64,000 bases of DNA from the NCBI GenBank assembly GCA_022702545.1, contig JAHRBC010000001.1:3224001-3288000 (forward strand), written 5' to 3'. A program made the translations under genes and the position numbers. Numbering within the stretch: the first letter of the stretch is position 1; each line of letters opens with the position of its first letter. This stretch comes from Phycomyces nitens. Lineage: Eukaryota; Mucoromycota; Mucoromycetes; Mucorales; Phycomycetaceae. The notes under the pieces were generated by a model. The model ran no database searches, was not told the origin of the DNA, and saw only the letters and a program-made list of their open reading frames with translations. This document shows, piece after piece, positions 11,726-24,606 of the stretch.

Positions 11726-13092
11726 CTACGCAGCTACTGGCTGTGGAGTAGTATAAAGGGCTGGCTGGATGTCTATCTGTGTGTCGCTCTTTATCATTGC
11801 TAGCTTTTCGTCTTCTTCACCAAGCGTCACATTGGGATCCAACAAGCTCGATTCAAAGATCAACTTGGGTGTTAATTGGGTGCTCTCGGGCTGTGAAACC
11901 AAACACTCTGCGACCTGGTCGAGCTCGGTTGTCTCGCGTGCTTCTTTGATAGATTTGGCCATAAAGTCAACAAATGTATGGTCGTACTTTTCAAACAGAT
12001 GTCTATCTTCTTGTGGAACGATCTCTTGGACAAAGTACCAGTCGTGAACAAGGTTTTCTCTGTGTATGTCGATATTAAAGGAGCTGTCTTTCTTGATTTT
12101 GTTTGCGGTTTCAATAATGTCATCTCGCATGACTTCCTGCTCTCCTACGTACACAGAGATGTTCTTTGGAAAAAAGCGATCGAATCCAGTTGAGATGGTA
12201 TAGAGACGGAATGACGGGATTTCTTCCTTTGTTTTATTAGGCATATCGAGGTACTCCTTAAAGACGAGTTCGGCAAGCATAGGAGAGACAATATCATGAT
12301 TGTTTGTCTCCCAGAGCCAATTGTCTTTATTTCCCGAAACTAGGGGGGAGAAAAGTGCCAGGCCGGCTGGTAAGGTCGATTTCATGTATTCACGTGGTGA
12401 ATTGATATCATTGATGACATTTGGAGCATAGAATCTCATCAATGTCTCCATGCAGAGAGCACCTCCAGCCGAATCGCCTACGAGAACGACTTTTGAGGCC
12501 AATACGTTGATTTCCTCGAGCAAGTAGCGATAGGCATCCATGCATTCATAAATTTGGCTGGGGTATTTGTGTAATGGAGCTAATCCTATAAATCGACGAT
12601 AGATTAGGAAAAAGTTTAAATGGAAAAAAATGTCAATTATGATGATACTTGCCATATTCAACAGATAATACAACGGCATTGATTCCATGCTTTTTCTTTA
12701 GGAGCATTAGCCATGTAATGAAATGCTTCATGTACATGAGACAATGGCCAATTCTGAAGCCACCACCTATACAAAATGTTAATTGGAATTCAATAAAGAA
12801 TTGAATTACCATGGACTTCATAGATGATCAAGTCTGCTGCCTTGACGCGTTCCAGCACTTCTTGTGGAGTGCATTCGCCCAGTCCGGGTGCAATCCAGGC
12901 ACCTGTCCATGTGTCTTGTTTGATTCTACTGATCCACTTTTCTTCTTGTTGGGTAGGAGTCGTGTAATCGGCAACTAGTCGTTGGGCAACACTTGGGGGC
13001 ATGGCCAGTATTAGGCGCATTGATTTGAGAACAAGTGGAATAGGAACTGCATTGAGGATAGTGGACTTGACAAGGGCACGCAGATTTTCCAT
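11726..13092 (-). CDS. Alpha/beta hydrolase of the hormone-sensitive lipase type (esterase/steryl acetyl hydrolase-like)
   Basis: This enzyme should hydrolyse ester bonds of lipid-like or acetylated substrates. Exon 1 (12810-13092) starts MENLRALVKSTILNAVPIP and ends in YEVHG. Exon 2 adds GGFRIGH, completing the HGGGF oxyanion-hole motif. Exon 3 (11726-12585) begins LAPLHKYPSQIYECMDAYRY, typical of the family, and has the nucleophile elbow GDSAGG. The acid is probably the Asp pair in GEQEVMRDD, and the base the His in LVHDWYF. The total is about 418 residues. The second intron seems to use a GC donor (TATG|GCAAGT). No signal peptide is evident. The closest known relatives are probably fungal Say1-like deacetylases, but the substrate cannot be read from sequence. 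Confidence 0.88.
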
Positions 13093-13432
13093 TGTGAAAG
13101 GCTTGATAGACAAAGCAAGTTGAATAATATTTTTTTTAAATATTTATATTTATATAGATATTTATATAGATATTTCTCTCCTGCACAGGCGTCTTTTATT
13201 TAGATCTATTTAGCTTTTGGTGCATTTGGACGGATATTGTGCCGACAACTGCTGTAGGGAGTCTCATTAAAATAGAGTCTATAGTGCAACCAAACAGAAG
13301 CATATAAAGGGATCATTTCATGTGATTACCCCAGTATTACGCTAAACATTACAGCCAGATCCAGGATATTCCCAATAGTCATCTTTAATAAACATATTTG
13401 TACCTTGTCTTACAGCTAGATAAAAACAGGTA
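13093..13432. other. Spacer between permease stop and esterase start
   Basis: About 340 A+T-rich bases hold the 3' flank of the amino acid permease and the upstream region of the esterase. Near 13143-13173 there is a short repeat of TATTTATAT units. No gene is seen. Confidence 0.45.
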
Positions 13433-15841
13433 TTAGGTTTGTCTGTCATAAGGACTTGTGTCCACAGCAGCCTGACTTGCTGCATGTGCTTCCCCACATA
13501 AGTCCTCGACATCTCCATCATTGTTTAGTGGCACGTAGCCCCCAAACACTTCATGTTCTAGAGCAGCCCGACCATCATTACGGATAGATTGGTTATATGA
13601 CTTGCCAGGTGTGTCTTTGATTATTATCTGGTAATACTGTGGCATGGAATTAGCTCAAAAGGAATTTCTGATTACCAGCTTACCCAAAATACAGAGCACA
13701 CCAGCATAAAGACAATGGCTGAGATGTATGGCACTGCACATGTGAAAAATGATTAGGATAGATCGGACATTAGATAATTATTTACCCCAATATGGATAGT
13801 ACGGATTCTTGACAGGCACAAAGACAAAAATTAGGGCATAGATGGTGAAGCTCAAGAAGACCAGCACACACGCTGGAAAAAGAAGGCAACGAATATTTAA
13901 GAGAAAAAAAGGTTATTGGGAGCCAAGGAATATTTGGGACTTACATATAGGAGCCACAATCGGCCTCTTGTTATGGGGCTCTCGTTTTCTCAAGATGAGG
14001 ACAGAGAGGCCAATTAGAGTATAAAATATCTAGAATTATAAAGATGTCCACATACCAGTCGTTAAAGGCACATTTTGGAAACATCAAACTTACATATACA
14101 GGATAGGCAGCAAAGGCAACAATAAACTGATAGACTGCACCAGGAGGTGGGACAACAGCAAAGAAAATTGCAAGGCCATATTGAAGCAAGTAGGCATTCA
14201 CAGGGCTGCCTGTCAGGGGGTGAACATGACCAAAGGTTCTTCCAAACGGCAAGAGACCATTTCTGGCAGTCTCCATAATAACCCTAAAGATCAATGGACC
14301 TCTTTGTTTAAGACCATGTATAGATAGATAGATATATAGATAGATCTGGTTATCAATCGTACCTTCCACCAGAAAAGTTGATGGCTGCTCCACATCCAAA
14401 TGCACTCAGGCCAATAAACACAGGCAGTATTGTAGACCCAAAGTTCTCGCCAAAACACTTTGTGAAGCTATCAAGAGAAAATGTGAATACAGAATGTGCC
14501 ATGATAAAAAAAATGGCATATTACAATGCAGCTGCTACGATGAATTGCGAATTCTTCATGGATTCCATCGGGAGAACCACCAGATAGGCAACATTTGTCA
14601 AAATGTAGAGAAGAGCAGTAGAGCCCAGGGCTGCAGCAGAAGCCTTGGGAAGGTTGCGAATGGGATCCTATTGTGAACAGTAATTTAGGGCCATTGCAAT
14701 GTACATGCAAACGCATCATGATCTTTGGCACTCTACCTTTACTTCGTCCAGAATGAAATTCAAGTTATGCCATCCACTGTAGCTATTCATTACCTAGAAT
14801 CAGATGTAAATAAAAGATATTCTTTTAAAAGCATTTTAACGAGTTACATAGTATAGAGCAGATGCATAAGGCCCAACAGTAGAAGCTGTGCCGTGGAATG
14901 AAAGATTCTCTCCTGCATCTACATCTGAAGGGATTGCCTTTATGAGGACCAAGATTCCAATGGTAGCAATCAGCAAAAGGACACCGATCTTCACTCCAGT
15001 CAGACCAGCCATCATACGCATCGAAGCCTATGGGATCCTTGGTGAGCACATACATATACATACTTGGCATTAATATTTTATTTTACTTTGGTTGAGAATA
15101 TGTTTGTAGCCATAAGAATCGTTGCGCACAAGACTACGTGTCATTGTGAATATCACGACTCTTTTATAATCGTTGACTTACTAGCCCACCCTCTCTCTCC
15201 CCAATTTGACTTGAATTTCGAGCCAAACAGTGCATAGTTCATATAACCACCAAACACAATGCCTTGGGCAGCTACACCACTGCCTCTGTTCATCAGACTC
15301 CACCAGGTAAACAGATAGGCAAACAAATACTTTGGCTTTCGGTAGCAATACTCTAGGTATCCAACTTCACCTCCACTAATATAATCAGAGCGCGTCTTAC
15401 CACTTGATCCACTTGATCTACATTGCTTACCTTCGAGGAAGCTAGTTCAAGGTTGATATCGAATTTAATTAAACGTATATCCCCACCACCAACAGCTAAA
15501 TTCTCACCATTGTACCCAATTCGGCAAACGTCCAGGTTCCTGCCATTGCTATACCTGCACCCGCCAGCCATATCACCAAGTTCATTCCTCCTGAACCCAC
15601 TAGCTGGAGTGTAAATGCTGGGCCAGCAAATATACCAGCACCGATAATATAGCTGACATTGATCATAGCACCCATAACCCAGCCTATCTTGCGCTCGAGT
15701 CTCTGGTCTGGGAGGATGTTAGAGTGATCACGATTGGGCTAATCAACATTTACCTCCAATCGCAAGTGGTTCAAGGTGACTGACTTGGTCTGTATAGTTG
15801 TGATTCCCATCATGATCATTGTCTTCAATGGGATAAGACAT
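13433..15841 (-). CDS. Amino acid permease, LAT/methionine-permease type (APC superfamily)
   Basis: This is a polytopic transporter that should import amino acids across the plasma membrane. It starts MSYPIEDNDHDGN at 15841 with a short soluble N-terminus. The core is IGWVMGAMINVSYIIGAGIF, the TM1 region with the GAGIF motif of L-type/MUP1-like carriers. It continues with MNLVIWLAGAGIAMAGTWTF, FAYLFTWWSLMNRGSG, IGVLLLIATIGILVLIK, SYSGWHNLNFILDEVKDPI (strongly conserved TM6-7 region), INFSGGRVIMETARNGLLP and VYQFIVAFAAYPVY. Twelve membrane helices are plausible. The cytosolic C-terminal tail ends AAVDTSPYDRQT with the stop at 13433-13435. The gene is split by roughly ten short introns. The substrate range (methionine, leucine or other) is not decidable here. 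Confidence 0.9.
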
Positions 15842-17161
15842 GCTCAAGTGGATTGCCTAAGCTTAGTGTTCCTCCCCCCTTTTTTTTTCTCGGGTGGGAT
15901 AAAATGGATCCCTTTGGGTTCGGGTATTGAATTATGGGTAATATTTTCTGTTGGCCTCGAGAATATATAATCTCTGTTTTGACTATAGAAGAGGTTCATG
16001 TTTAAAGATGTCCTTTATGTGACAATGACAAACTACGATGCAGTATATAATTAGATAAATTCAATAATAGTCAATAGAGTATTCTAGTCTGTTTATAAAA
16101 CAAACTATTGATTTAATTAATTGGTTGCTGTAAATATGGTTGAGACCAGTCGATATGTACAGAGTGCTTAAAAGAGGATCTAGAGTCAATGATTATTTAA
16201 GAATATCTACAAGAGTTCATGACAATCGTAACCAGTCTTTATTTTCCCGCAAAAAAGTGGGTGGCCTGTGCACACATACACAAGCTGTTGATGATGGTTG
16301 AATGCTACTCAATGATGTATAGCGAAAAGGATTGTGCCTTTATGTTTTCGAGCCAAAGCTATATATTAAAAAAAGGGTATTTGTACGATAGAATGAGCCT
16401 TTGTTAGCCTGTCGACCTTGAGACTCTTGGTGCCTTCTTCCCCCCAAACGAACCGTATTTATTGCCATTTTTTTATCCGTAGCATTTAATTTTATTGGTA
16501 GCTCTAGAAAGAATTAAGCCTGTTCTTTTAATACATGGCCTTGTCCGTTTCTTTATTATTCTTTATTTTTCTGTAGTATTCCCATTAAAATTCCCTCTAT
16601 AAACCGTAGCTCAAGAAAGGCTACAGAAAATTCAAGACAAAGCACTTGGTATTAAGATGTGCAAAAAAAACATATCTGTATGTATATAAAAAAAAACGAG
16701 TATTCATAAATCTATTCAACTCATTGTACTCTTGTTACGGGAACAGATAACTTTATTAAACTTGAAATAAAAACCACCTAAATCATAGTTAGGATAAGGG
16801 TAAAAGGTGATGAAATACCTACCAAAATACAGATTGGTGGTTAGGTTAAAAGAATATGGGAATTGTTCTGAGATGGGGAAAAGGGAGGGAAAATAAGATA
16901 TACGAGAATAAAGAATATAGGTAATTTGATAGAAACACAAAAAGGTACTTCATGTAACAACGTACAGAGTCTTTATAATATGAATATTACGTGAAATTGG
17001 AACACTCTCTAGGAAGAATTTATTTTGAATGGTCACATTCCTTTTTTGGTAATGACACAAGGTAGATTTCCAAGTCCACACTTCATTGACCAAGACAGGG
17101 CAAAACTGATCTTCTTCTTTCCTTGTAATATATATTTCTCAGTCTCTCACCATTGTCAACC
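15842..17161. other. Divergent spacer between permease and beta-adaptin
   Basis: This 1.3 kb spacer carries the upstream regions of two divergent genes. Open frames on the minus strand near 16716-16940 are rich in Tyr and Phe only because the sequence is A+T-rich. A pyrimidine-rich stretch ending CTCACCATTGTCAACC lies just before the beta-adaptin ATG and probably contains its 5' UTR. Confidence 0.45.
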
Positions 17162-19913
17162 ATGTCTGACGCAAAATACTTTCAAAGAGGTAAATTATGG
17201 GCTTTTTCAATTGAGGTCCTGAACAGATATAGATATAAACATGGAGTGCGACACAGTCAATAGAATATATATATACATTTAAAAAGAAAAAGTCATCAGC
17301 ACATAAACATTCTATGCATGTCTTTAGGCAAGATCCAAGAACTTCGTGCTGAGCTCAATTCAGACAAGCGTGACCCTAAACATCAGCGTAAGAAGACGGT
17401 GATGAAGAAGATTGTTGCCAATATGACCATGGGCAACGACATGTCACTGTTGTTCCCGGACATTCTGAGTGTAATGAACGTTCCAATCCTCGAAATCAAA
17501 AAGATGGTCTATCTTTATTTGATCAACTACGCAAGAAGCAAACCTGATATGGCTATGATGGCCATTACCATGTTTATCAAGGTAGGCATATTAAACAAGC
17601 TTATTCATCGTTTCAAATATATATACTTTTATAAATATCGAAAAAGATCATTCGGTATCGGGATAAATAAACATCCATATGATTATAGGATGTTGAAGAC
17701 CCAAACCCATTAATCAGAGCATTGGCCATTCGTACCATGGGTTATATACAAGTAGAAAAGATTGTCGACTGCCTCGTAGATCCATTGAGACACTGCTTAC
17801 GGGATAGAGATCCTTATGTGCGCAAAACAGCTGCAATTTGTGTAGCCAAATTGTACATGTACGACAATGTGTTGGTAGAAAGTGAACATTTTATCGATAT
17901 GCTTAGAGAGCTCTTGACGGATCCCAACCCGACAGTAAGTTGTATGCCCTATAGCAATTGGACATATCCTGTGTGTATATGGTTATTAATACTCAATTGT
18001 GCATGCTTGGTAAAGGTTGTTGCTAATGCCGTGGCTGCATTGACGGAAATATCAGAACGATCCGAAAACACACAGCTCAAACTGAACCATTCTATTGCCA
18101 ACAAACTTGCAGCTGCACTAAACGAATGCTCAGAGTAAGCAAATATTACCTTTTCTTGCACCTTATTTACAGAACAAATAATATTCAGGTGGGGACAGAC
18201 ATACATTCTAGAGGCATTGATGTACTATGTACCTCAAGAAGCAGGTGATGCTGAGATGCTTGCAGAGCGAATCGCCCCTCGTCTTCAGCACGCCAATTCG
18301 GCCGTTGTACTGACATGCGTCAAGGTTATCATGTACTTGATGAACTATATGAAGAATGAAGCCGACGTGAATGCATTATGTCGCAAATTGAGTCCACCTC
18401 TTGGTAAATCTCTTTTTTTTTTGTACCCATTTGATTAATTATACTCATCACTGTCTTTACAGTAACCCTCTTGTCATCTGGACCCGAAGTCCAGTATGTC
18501 GCTCTTCGCAATATCCTATTGGTTATCCAGCGAAGGCCAGAGGTGCTTAGAAACGACATGAAGGTCTTCTTTTGCAAATACAATGATCCCATCTATGTCA
18601 AGCTCGCCAAGCTTGAAATCATCTTTAGACTAGCAAATGCACAGAGTGTAGACCAAGTGCTGAGTGAATTGACAGAGTAAGTACAAGCCAAATATCAATT
18701 GGATTCAAAACTAACCACATACAAAGATATGCAGCTGAAGTGGATGTGGACTTTGTACGAAAGGCCGTTCGTTCCATTGGAAGACTGGCCGTAAAGATTG
18801 AAAGTGCTGCCGAACGTTGCATTACTGCCCTTTTAGATCTCATCCACACAAAGGTCAATTATGTGGTACAGGAAGCGATTGTTGTGATCAGAGTAAGAAT
18901 AGACAGGTGCTCTTGTAAAACTAGTACTCAAGAATGGTTTTTTAGGATATCTTCCGCAAGTATCCTAACCAATACGAAAGTATCATTGGTACCCTGTGTG
19001 AGAACCTGGACAACTTGGATGAACCAGAAGCCAAGGCTGCAATGATTTGGATCATTGGTCAATATGCAGACAGAATTGAGAATGCGGATGTGCTACTAGA
19101 TGACTTTTTATACACCTTCTTGGAAGAACCAGTAGAGGTAGATTTTAAACAGACTGAGAAGGGTGCTGATGTGAGAGATAGGTACAAATGGCATTGTTGA
19201 CAGCCACCGTAAAGCTGTTTATCAAGCGACCGACTGCTGGACAGGATCTGGTTCCAAAGGTGTTGAAGTGGGCAACAGAAGAGGCCGTCAACCCAGATCT
19301 ACGTGATCGAGGATATATCTATTGGCGTCTTCTTTCCACAGATCCCGCAGCAGCAAAGGTAAATAAACACACTTTAAGAACACGGCTTATATTTGTGAAT
19401 TCTAGGCTATAGTGCTGTCGGACAAGCCTTCTATCTCGACAGAGAGTGATAATATGGACCCTGCCTTTTTGAATGAACTTCTCCTCCATATCTCCAGTTT
19501 GGCGTCAATATATCACAAGAGCCCAACTACTTTCATCAGTCATTACAAGCCACGGTTCTTAATACCATCCCCTGCTCTCCAACTCTCAGATACTCCCTCT
19601 ACATTCAGCTTGCAACCTTTACAGCCACAGCAACCACAGCAGAATCAAATGAGATTGCAATCTGGCTCATTCAATGACCTGGGATATAATAATGTGGCAG
19701 CCAATAGGTAAATTGAACAAGAGATAGCTATCCATAGTATTATTTGGCCAAGTGTGTTGCTCACTTTGTTGTTGGATTCCTACCAGACAATCGTTTACTG
19801 GTCTCAATGGCTTCCAGACAGAAAATCCATATGCAACAGATGTGGTCAATACCTCCAATGTTGTGGCTAACCAACACGCAGGTGGCAATGGGGACCTATT
19901 ACTTGATCTATAA
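17162..19913 (+). CDS. AP complex beta-adaptin (AP-1 beta, Apl2-like)
   Basis: Beta-adaptin is a large subunit of a clathrin adaptor that sorts cargo at the trans-Golgi/endosome or plasma membrane. I reconstruct eleven exons: 17162-17189, 17328-17581, 17689-17934, 18016-18134, 18189-18403, 18463-18676, 18727-18892, 18946-19137, 19182-19358, 19406-19707 and 19787-19913. The start [19 protein letters not shown] is the family N-terminus. The alpha-solenoid trunk follows, with [85 protein letters not shown] and [17 protein letters not shown]. After the trunk comes a Gln/Pro-rich hinge, and the protein ends [12 protein letters not shown]. The sum is 679 residues, so the C-terminal ear is missing, as in some yeast beta-adaptins. 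AP-1 versus AP-2 is not settled. DLLLDL at the end resembles an acidic dileucine/clathrin-box-like signal. Confidence 0.94.
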
Positions 19914-20113
19914 AATGACTGAGATTGTTCAGCCATATGGAGTATGATTTGTAGCATTATATAAATTTGTAACAAGTGGTTTTGGATATATAAAAGAAAA
20001 AAGAATGAGAGAACAGAGATGGGGTGTATATCTTTTTTGTGTATGCGAGGTCAGATTATTACGGCTAGTGTGTACCTTGGCACACTAACAAATTCGCCAG
20101 TGGATTGTTGAGC

Positions 20114-20987
20114 TTAGTCTTGTCCTCCGGTTGGACTATCACTCAGCTGCCAACCGTGCATCTTTGTGAGATCTTCATAGTATTTTATCCGCTTCTTGTA
20201 TTCAGCTTCTTTGGCACACATGCTTCGCTTATCTGACTCGAGCAGGGCATTGCTCAAGACCAGTTTTGCATTCTCTGCCTGGAGTTGGTTCACTTGGTTC
20301 TCGAGATGTTCAATCTTTAATAGTTTCTTCATTCTCGACCGCCGTGCTGCCGACGCATTCTACACCAGGTAAAGTCAGGGTAAGGAGATTCATGACCAAG
20401 AATCCAAAGTATAGAGGCATCACCTTTCTGCGTTTCAAAGTATCTTCGTCCAACATGCCATCTTCTCCAGGTTCTGGTTCAGGAAGCTTTCGAATACCGC
20501 GTGGTTTGGGTAGCGGTCTAGAGGAAACAGTCGCTGCATGTTCTTCTTGGGGATGGAGATCAACAGGAGGTGTGTCGTTTCCTCCCCAGGAGATATTGAA
20601 GCTTGTAGAATCAGGCATGGCTGGTACTGATCCAGGCACACAGGAAGCCCGGTCAAAGTCTGTCTGTGGATGTGTCTCATAAAAATTGTTTTTGGGCAAT
20701 TCTGGGGGAGAAACATAGTCTTCTTGTGGTCCCTGAGGGATCGAAAACGTCTTTGTTTTGTCCCAAAGAAAGTCTTGTTCTGTTCCACTCTTGATAGTAT
20801 GGGGAGACACACTTTGGGAATCGTGGCCATGGAATCCATGGGACTCATAATCGTGATCTACATCCTTTGTATAATCCAAAAGGGTTGCATTGGGCTGGAT
20901 GTTTTCATGTCCCAGAGGTGGGAAAAGAGAGACATTGGTATGTGTTGAATCTGATATTTCGTCCCTGAATTCCTGTTGATCGTTCAT
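20114..20987 (-). CDS. bZIP transcription factor, Gcn4/Cpc1-like
   Basis: This is a DNA-binding regulator with an N-terminal, acidic, Pro/Ser-rich activation-type region (exon 1, 20424-20987, start MNDQQEFRDEISDSTHT) and a C-terminal bZIP. The intron (20360-20423, donor GTGATG, slightly unusual) falls inside the basic region. Joined, it reads KRRK|NASAARRSRMKKLLK, matching the Gcn4-type signature NxxAARRSR. The leucine zipper follows as IEHLENQVNQLQAENAKLV with heptad leucines, and the protein ends SDSPTGGQD. The length is 269 residues. A role in amino acid starvation response is plausible from the basic region alone, but unproven. The gene is convergent with beta-adaptin, 200 bases apart. 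Confidence 0.9.
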
Positions 20988-22260
20988 GATAAGAGTTTAA
21001 AAGAAGGGAAAATGTATAAAAATGCTGTCGAGGCAAAGACGAAATGATTTCATGGTCGTTTCAGTGAGTCAATGTGACTTGGGTTTGGGGACTTTCTATA
21101 ACTGTTGAAAATAATGGGGTTTTGTATTGATACTCTTGAGTATTTTAGGATATATTTACTATGAATAGTATTAACGTCAGAATCATATTTTATTTTATTT
21201 TATTATTATTTTTATTATTTAAAGGGTCAATTACAACCCTTTTTTGGTCTTGTAAAAAGTTGGGGCATTACAAGTGGACCTGCCAAGTGCAATTCCTGGC
21301 AAATCATAATGGCTGCAAGAATATATTCATTAAAAGGTATAGAATTGAATTGAATTCATAGTATATAGAGTCTAATGGATCAATTGAGAGTATTAATGCC
21401 AAGCGTGTGTATATATATATATATGATGGTCTTGTTTACTACATCTATTCTAATTGCAAAGAATGTTTTGCACTTTATTGTTTGTGTATATATTCAATGG
21501 TTGAAATAGGAATACTCTCCTTTGTATGCAACTATTCTCCTATGACTACAATTGATATAATTCACAAGATGTTTTATTACCCTTGACATTGGCATTCATA
21601 TAGGCAATATTAAAAAAAAAAACAATAAATATCTAGCGACAGCTTATATAGTCGCAACTGTTAATTGACAATAAGATTTAATTTTAGTTTTATTATTATT
21701 GGTCTTATAATAGCCCAAATCATGGACTTATTGATGATTCATTGATGATCATAAAGACAATTCTTTGAAAAAACCCGATTCTTGGCCATACTTCTCCACT
21801 CGACTATAGTGCCATTGTAAATAAACCTATATATTAGAGTATTTCAAGCGTTTCTTTATAAAACAAAATTAAATACTCATTCAAATATCTTGTTCTTTTT
21901 ATTAGCATTGTTATTATTGGCCACGATAGCTATATAGTAAGATTCGGCATCTATATACATATAAAAAGGTTTAATTTTCCATTATCCCTTTGTCAGAACT
22001 ATTACATGCTTGACGATCAAGAGACCAAGACTCTCTAGAGAAAAGAAAAAAATAGCCCTCCTGTTTACCGTGGCCACTTTTTTTTTCGGGAGGTAAAATA
22101 TAACTGGATTCCTGGAAATTGTAATCATGTCGCTTTCTTTTCCTTCTTTCTTTTGTTGCAAACACTCGAACAGGGACATACGGATTTAAAGACGATTATA
22201 TGTGTATAGATATCTGTAGATATCTATAGATATATATATCAATAAAAATACATATATACT
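20988..22260. other. Divergent spacer between bZIP factor and EH-domain gene
   Basis: This is a very A+T-rich 1.27 kb spacer with a (TA)n run near 21410-21424 and TAGATATC/TATAGATA repeats near 22200-22240 just upstream of the EH-domain gene. No gene is supported. Confidence 0.45.
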
Positions 22261-23633
22261 ATGCAAAGGTTAAAAAACACCTTATTTCACTCTAAGCAAA
22301 AAGATGACAGAAATCGGGACCAATGCATTATAAAAGATGAGGACCCAGTATCTCTGACAGGATCTCCAAATGTCCCATTGATCTGCCAAGAGAACCTAAC
22401 TGATGCTGAGAATGAGGTCTATACTATGTGGTGGAAACAACTCGATCCGGATTCTCTTGGTCGTCTTGATCTCAAAACCCTTTTAAAGTTCTTGGCTGGA
22501 TGTAACTTGGCTTATCCAAAGCTAGGGCAGGTATAATACGGCAACAAAAAATCACTGGTAAATTAACAACATTTTGTATAAAACAATCCAGATCCTGTCC
22601 TTGTTTGCGGATTCTGGGGATTCCATATCTGAATCTCATTTCTATGCTTTACTAAGACTCGTTTCTCATTCTCAACAAGGCAGAAACATACACAAGGATC
22701 TCTGTTACATGGGTGGTAAGATTCATTAAAGACCATTCAATAGTAATACTCAACCTGCTTTCAAATCAACAGCACCAGTTGCTCAGTTATCTACTGATAG
22801 CGAACCAGCCAGCCTTGGACAGCAAACACAGAGTCCGTCGCCAGCCTTGACGAACAGAGAATACCTGTTAGGTGACCAAGAACATTGGAATAACATGTAT
22901 CCCAAATCATCTTCATCTCCAAATTGTCGTGAAACCTACCAAGGGTCAGATGGCAGACCAGCTTCTGATGGCAGTTTATATTCACAAGCACAACAACAAG
23001 TCATCTACTCTCCCAATACAACATTTGATTACCATGCTTCACCTCTTTATGATGCCATGAACCCTTCACAAGACGACTTTCCGGCCACAATTCCAATGAG
23101 TGATTTAGTTGACACCCCAATCATTACTTGGACAAGTGTACCTAACAATGATAGCCAGCAACATCTTTCTTATCCCTCGTCAGCCGCGATTGTTGCCATG
23201 TCAGAAAGAAACCATCAAAGAAACCAGAGCTTGGGATTGAAGCCAATGATGAATGACATGATGGTCTGTGAGCCAGGGTCGAGTGATCCCAAGCCCTACT
23301 ATTCTGTCCAAGAACCATCAGAACATGAGACTGTTGACCAAGTGAGCTTGGATACTTTGGGAAATTCCTTGTTACTGACCCAGCCATACGAACCACCGGT
23401 AAGCTATTTCTTATCTGGCTATTTCTGACCAATATTGATGCTCCTGAGCCTCTTTTTAGACCAATGATGGCTGTGATGAGGATAGTCCTTTTAAAGACCA
23501 ATTAGACAATATGACCTTTGCCTTTGGAAATAACCTTTTTAACCACCAGCCAAATGTATTTAATGTTAATCCTCCGCCTGTGCCTTGCCAGTCTACCAAG
23601 CCAAAATTATTATTACACACAAAGTCTCTTTGA
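22261..23633 (+). CDS. EH-domain (EF-hand-like) protein, possibly endocytic adaptor
   Basis: The ATG at 22261 opens MQRLKNTLFHSKQKDD. Residues about 45-130 form an EH-like pair of EF-hands: LTDAENEVYTMWWKQLDPDS, then LGRLDLKTLLKFLAGCNL, and ILSLFADSGDSISESHFYAL after the first intron. The first loop keeps the DPDSLGRLD pattern. EH domains bind NPF peptides in endocytic adaptors. The remaining 250 residues are Ser/Pro/Gln-rich and disordered-looking, with no coiled coil or further domain. Exon 1 ends at 22530; introns follow near 22530-22591, 22714-22771 and 23399-23460. The last exon runs to TGA 23631-23633, ending LLLHTKSL. A single EH domain at the N-terminus followed by a long tail differs from Ede1/Pan1 (several EH domains), so no orthologue is claimed. 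Confidence 0.8.
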
Positions 23634-24518
23634 ATTCGATCGAGACCTAATAAAACCAGCAGATCTCAAGACTATATGTATTTTTTTTATATATTGTTGA
23701 GTATCTAGAGATATTATTGGTCATGACGTAATGAATGTTGGTAGTTCTCTCAATCTATAAACGCTCTTGTTTGTTGTATGTCTATTGGTATTTGGATATA
23801 AAAGACCTCGGTTGTACGGGCAATTAAACCCCATTTTACGGAAGTCTTTCCGATTTAATATATCGATTGCCAAAATGATAATTAAAATAATAAAAATAAA
23901 AAGAAGTATGGTTTTATTAAACGGAAAGACAAGCTCCGTCTGCCCTCTCCTTTGAGCCGTCCAATGCCTAATGTCCAAGAAGTAATTGGCATTAATATGA
24001 CCTATTTACTATGCTATGCGTGGGTCGCCGAAGCTGTATTTCAAATGCTTGTCACAAATAGAGTTTTAGTATGGGATTAATTGGAGACCTTGCTGCTGAT
24101 TTATCTAGTCAATTAGGCCATTCACTAGAATACTTGTAGATGGATTTTTGGGTCAAGGTGTTGGCTGGTAGATGAGCAGATGATACTAATATATATATAT
24201 ATATAAAAGACATCCAAGACATCGTATAAGTTGTAAATTGGCTGTCCAAGTCCGCTCAAAGGTCTCATGTAGTTTGGGAAATGTTTGCTTTCAAGAATGG
24301 ACATGGCAGTTGTTTATTTAGGTCACAAATGAGCAATTAACAGGAAATTTATATCATTCTTCTTGTTTGTTATCAAGATACTGTTACCTGTAGCATGTGT
24401 TTGAAAGCTAAAAAGAATATATTCATAAACATGGCCTTTATAGTTTGGCTTTTGGAATTAATGATTTATAGATAGCAGCCCTTATATATATATATATAAT
24501 ATATATAGTCATTTGAAC

Positions 24519-24606
<88 letters not shown>

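Noticed and set aside
16716..16940. Minus-strand open frame rich in Tyr and Phe
   Set aside because: Composition reflects A+T-rich DNA; no ATG context or homology.
20266..20682. 138-codon plus-strand open frame
   Set aside because: Antisense shadow of the bZIP gene; it crosses the bZIP intron without any splice signal.
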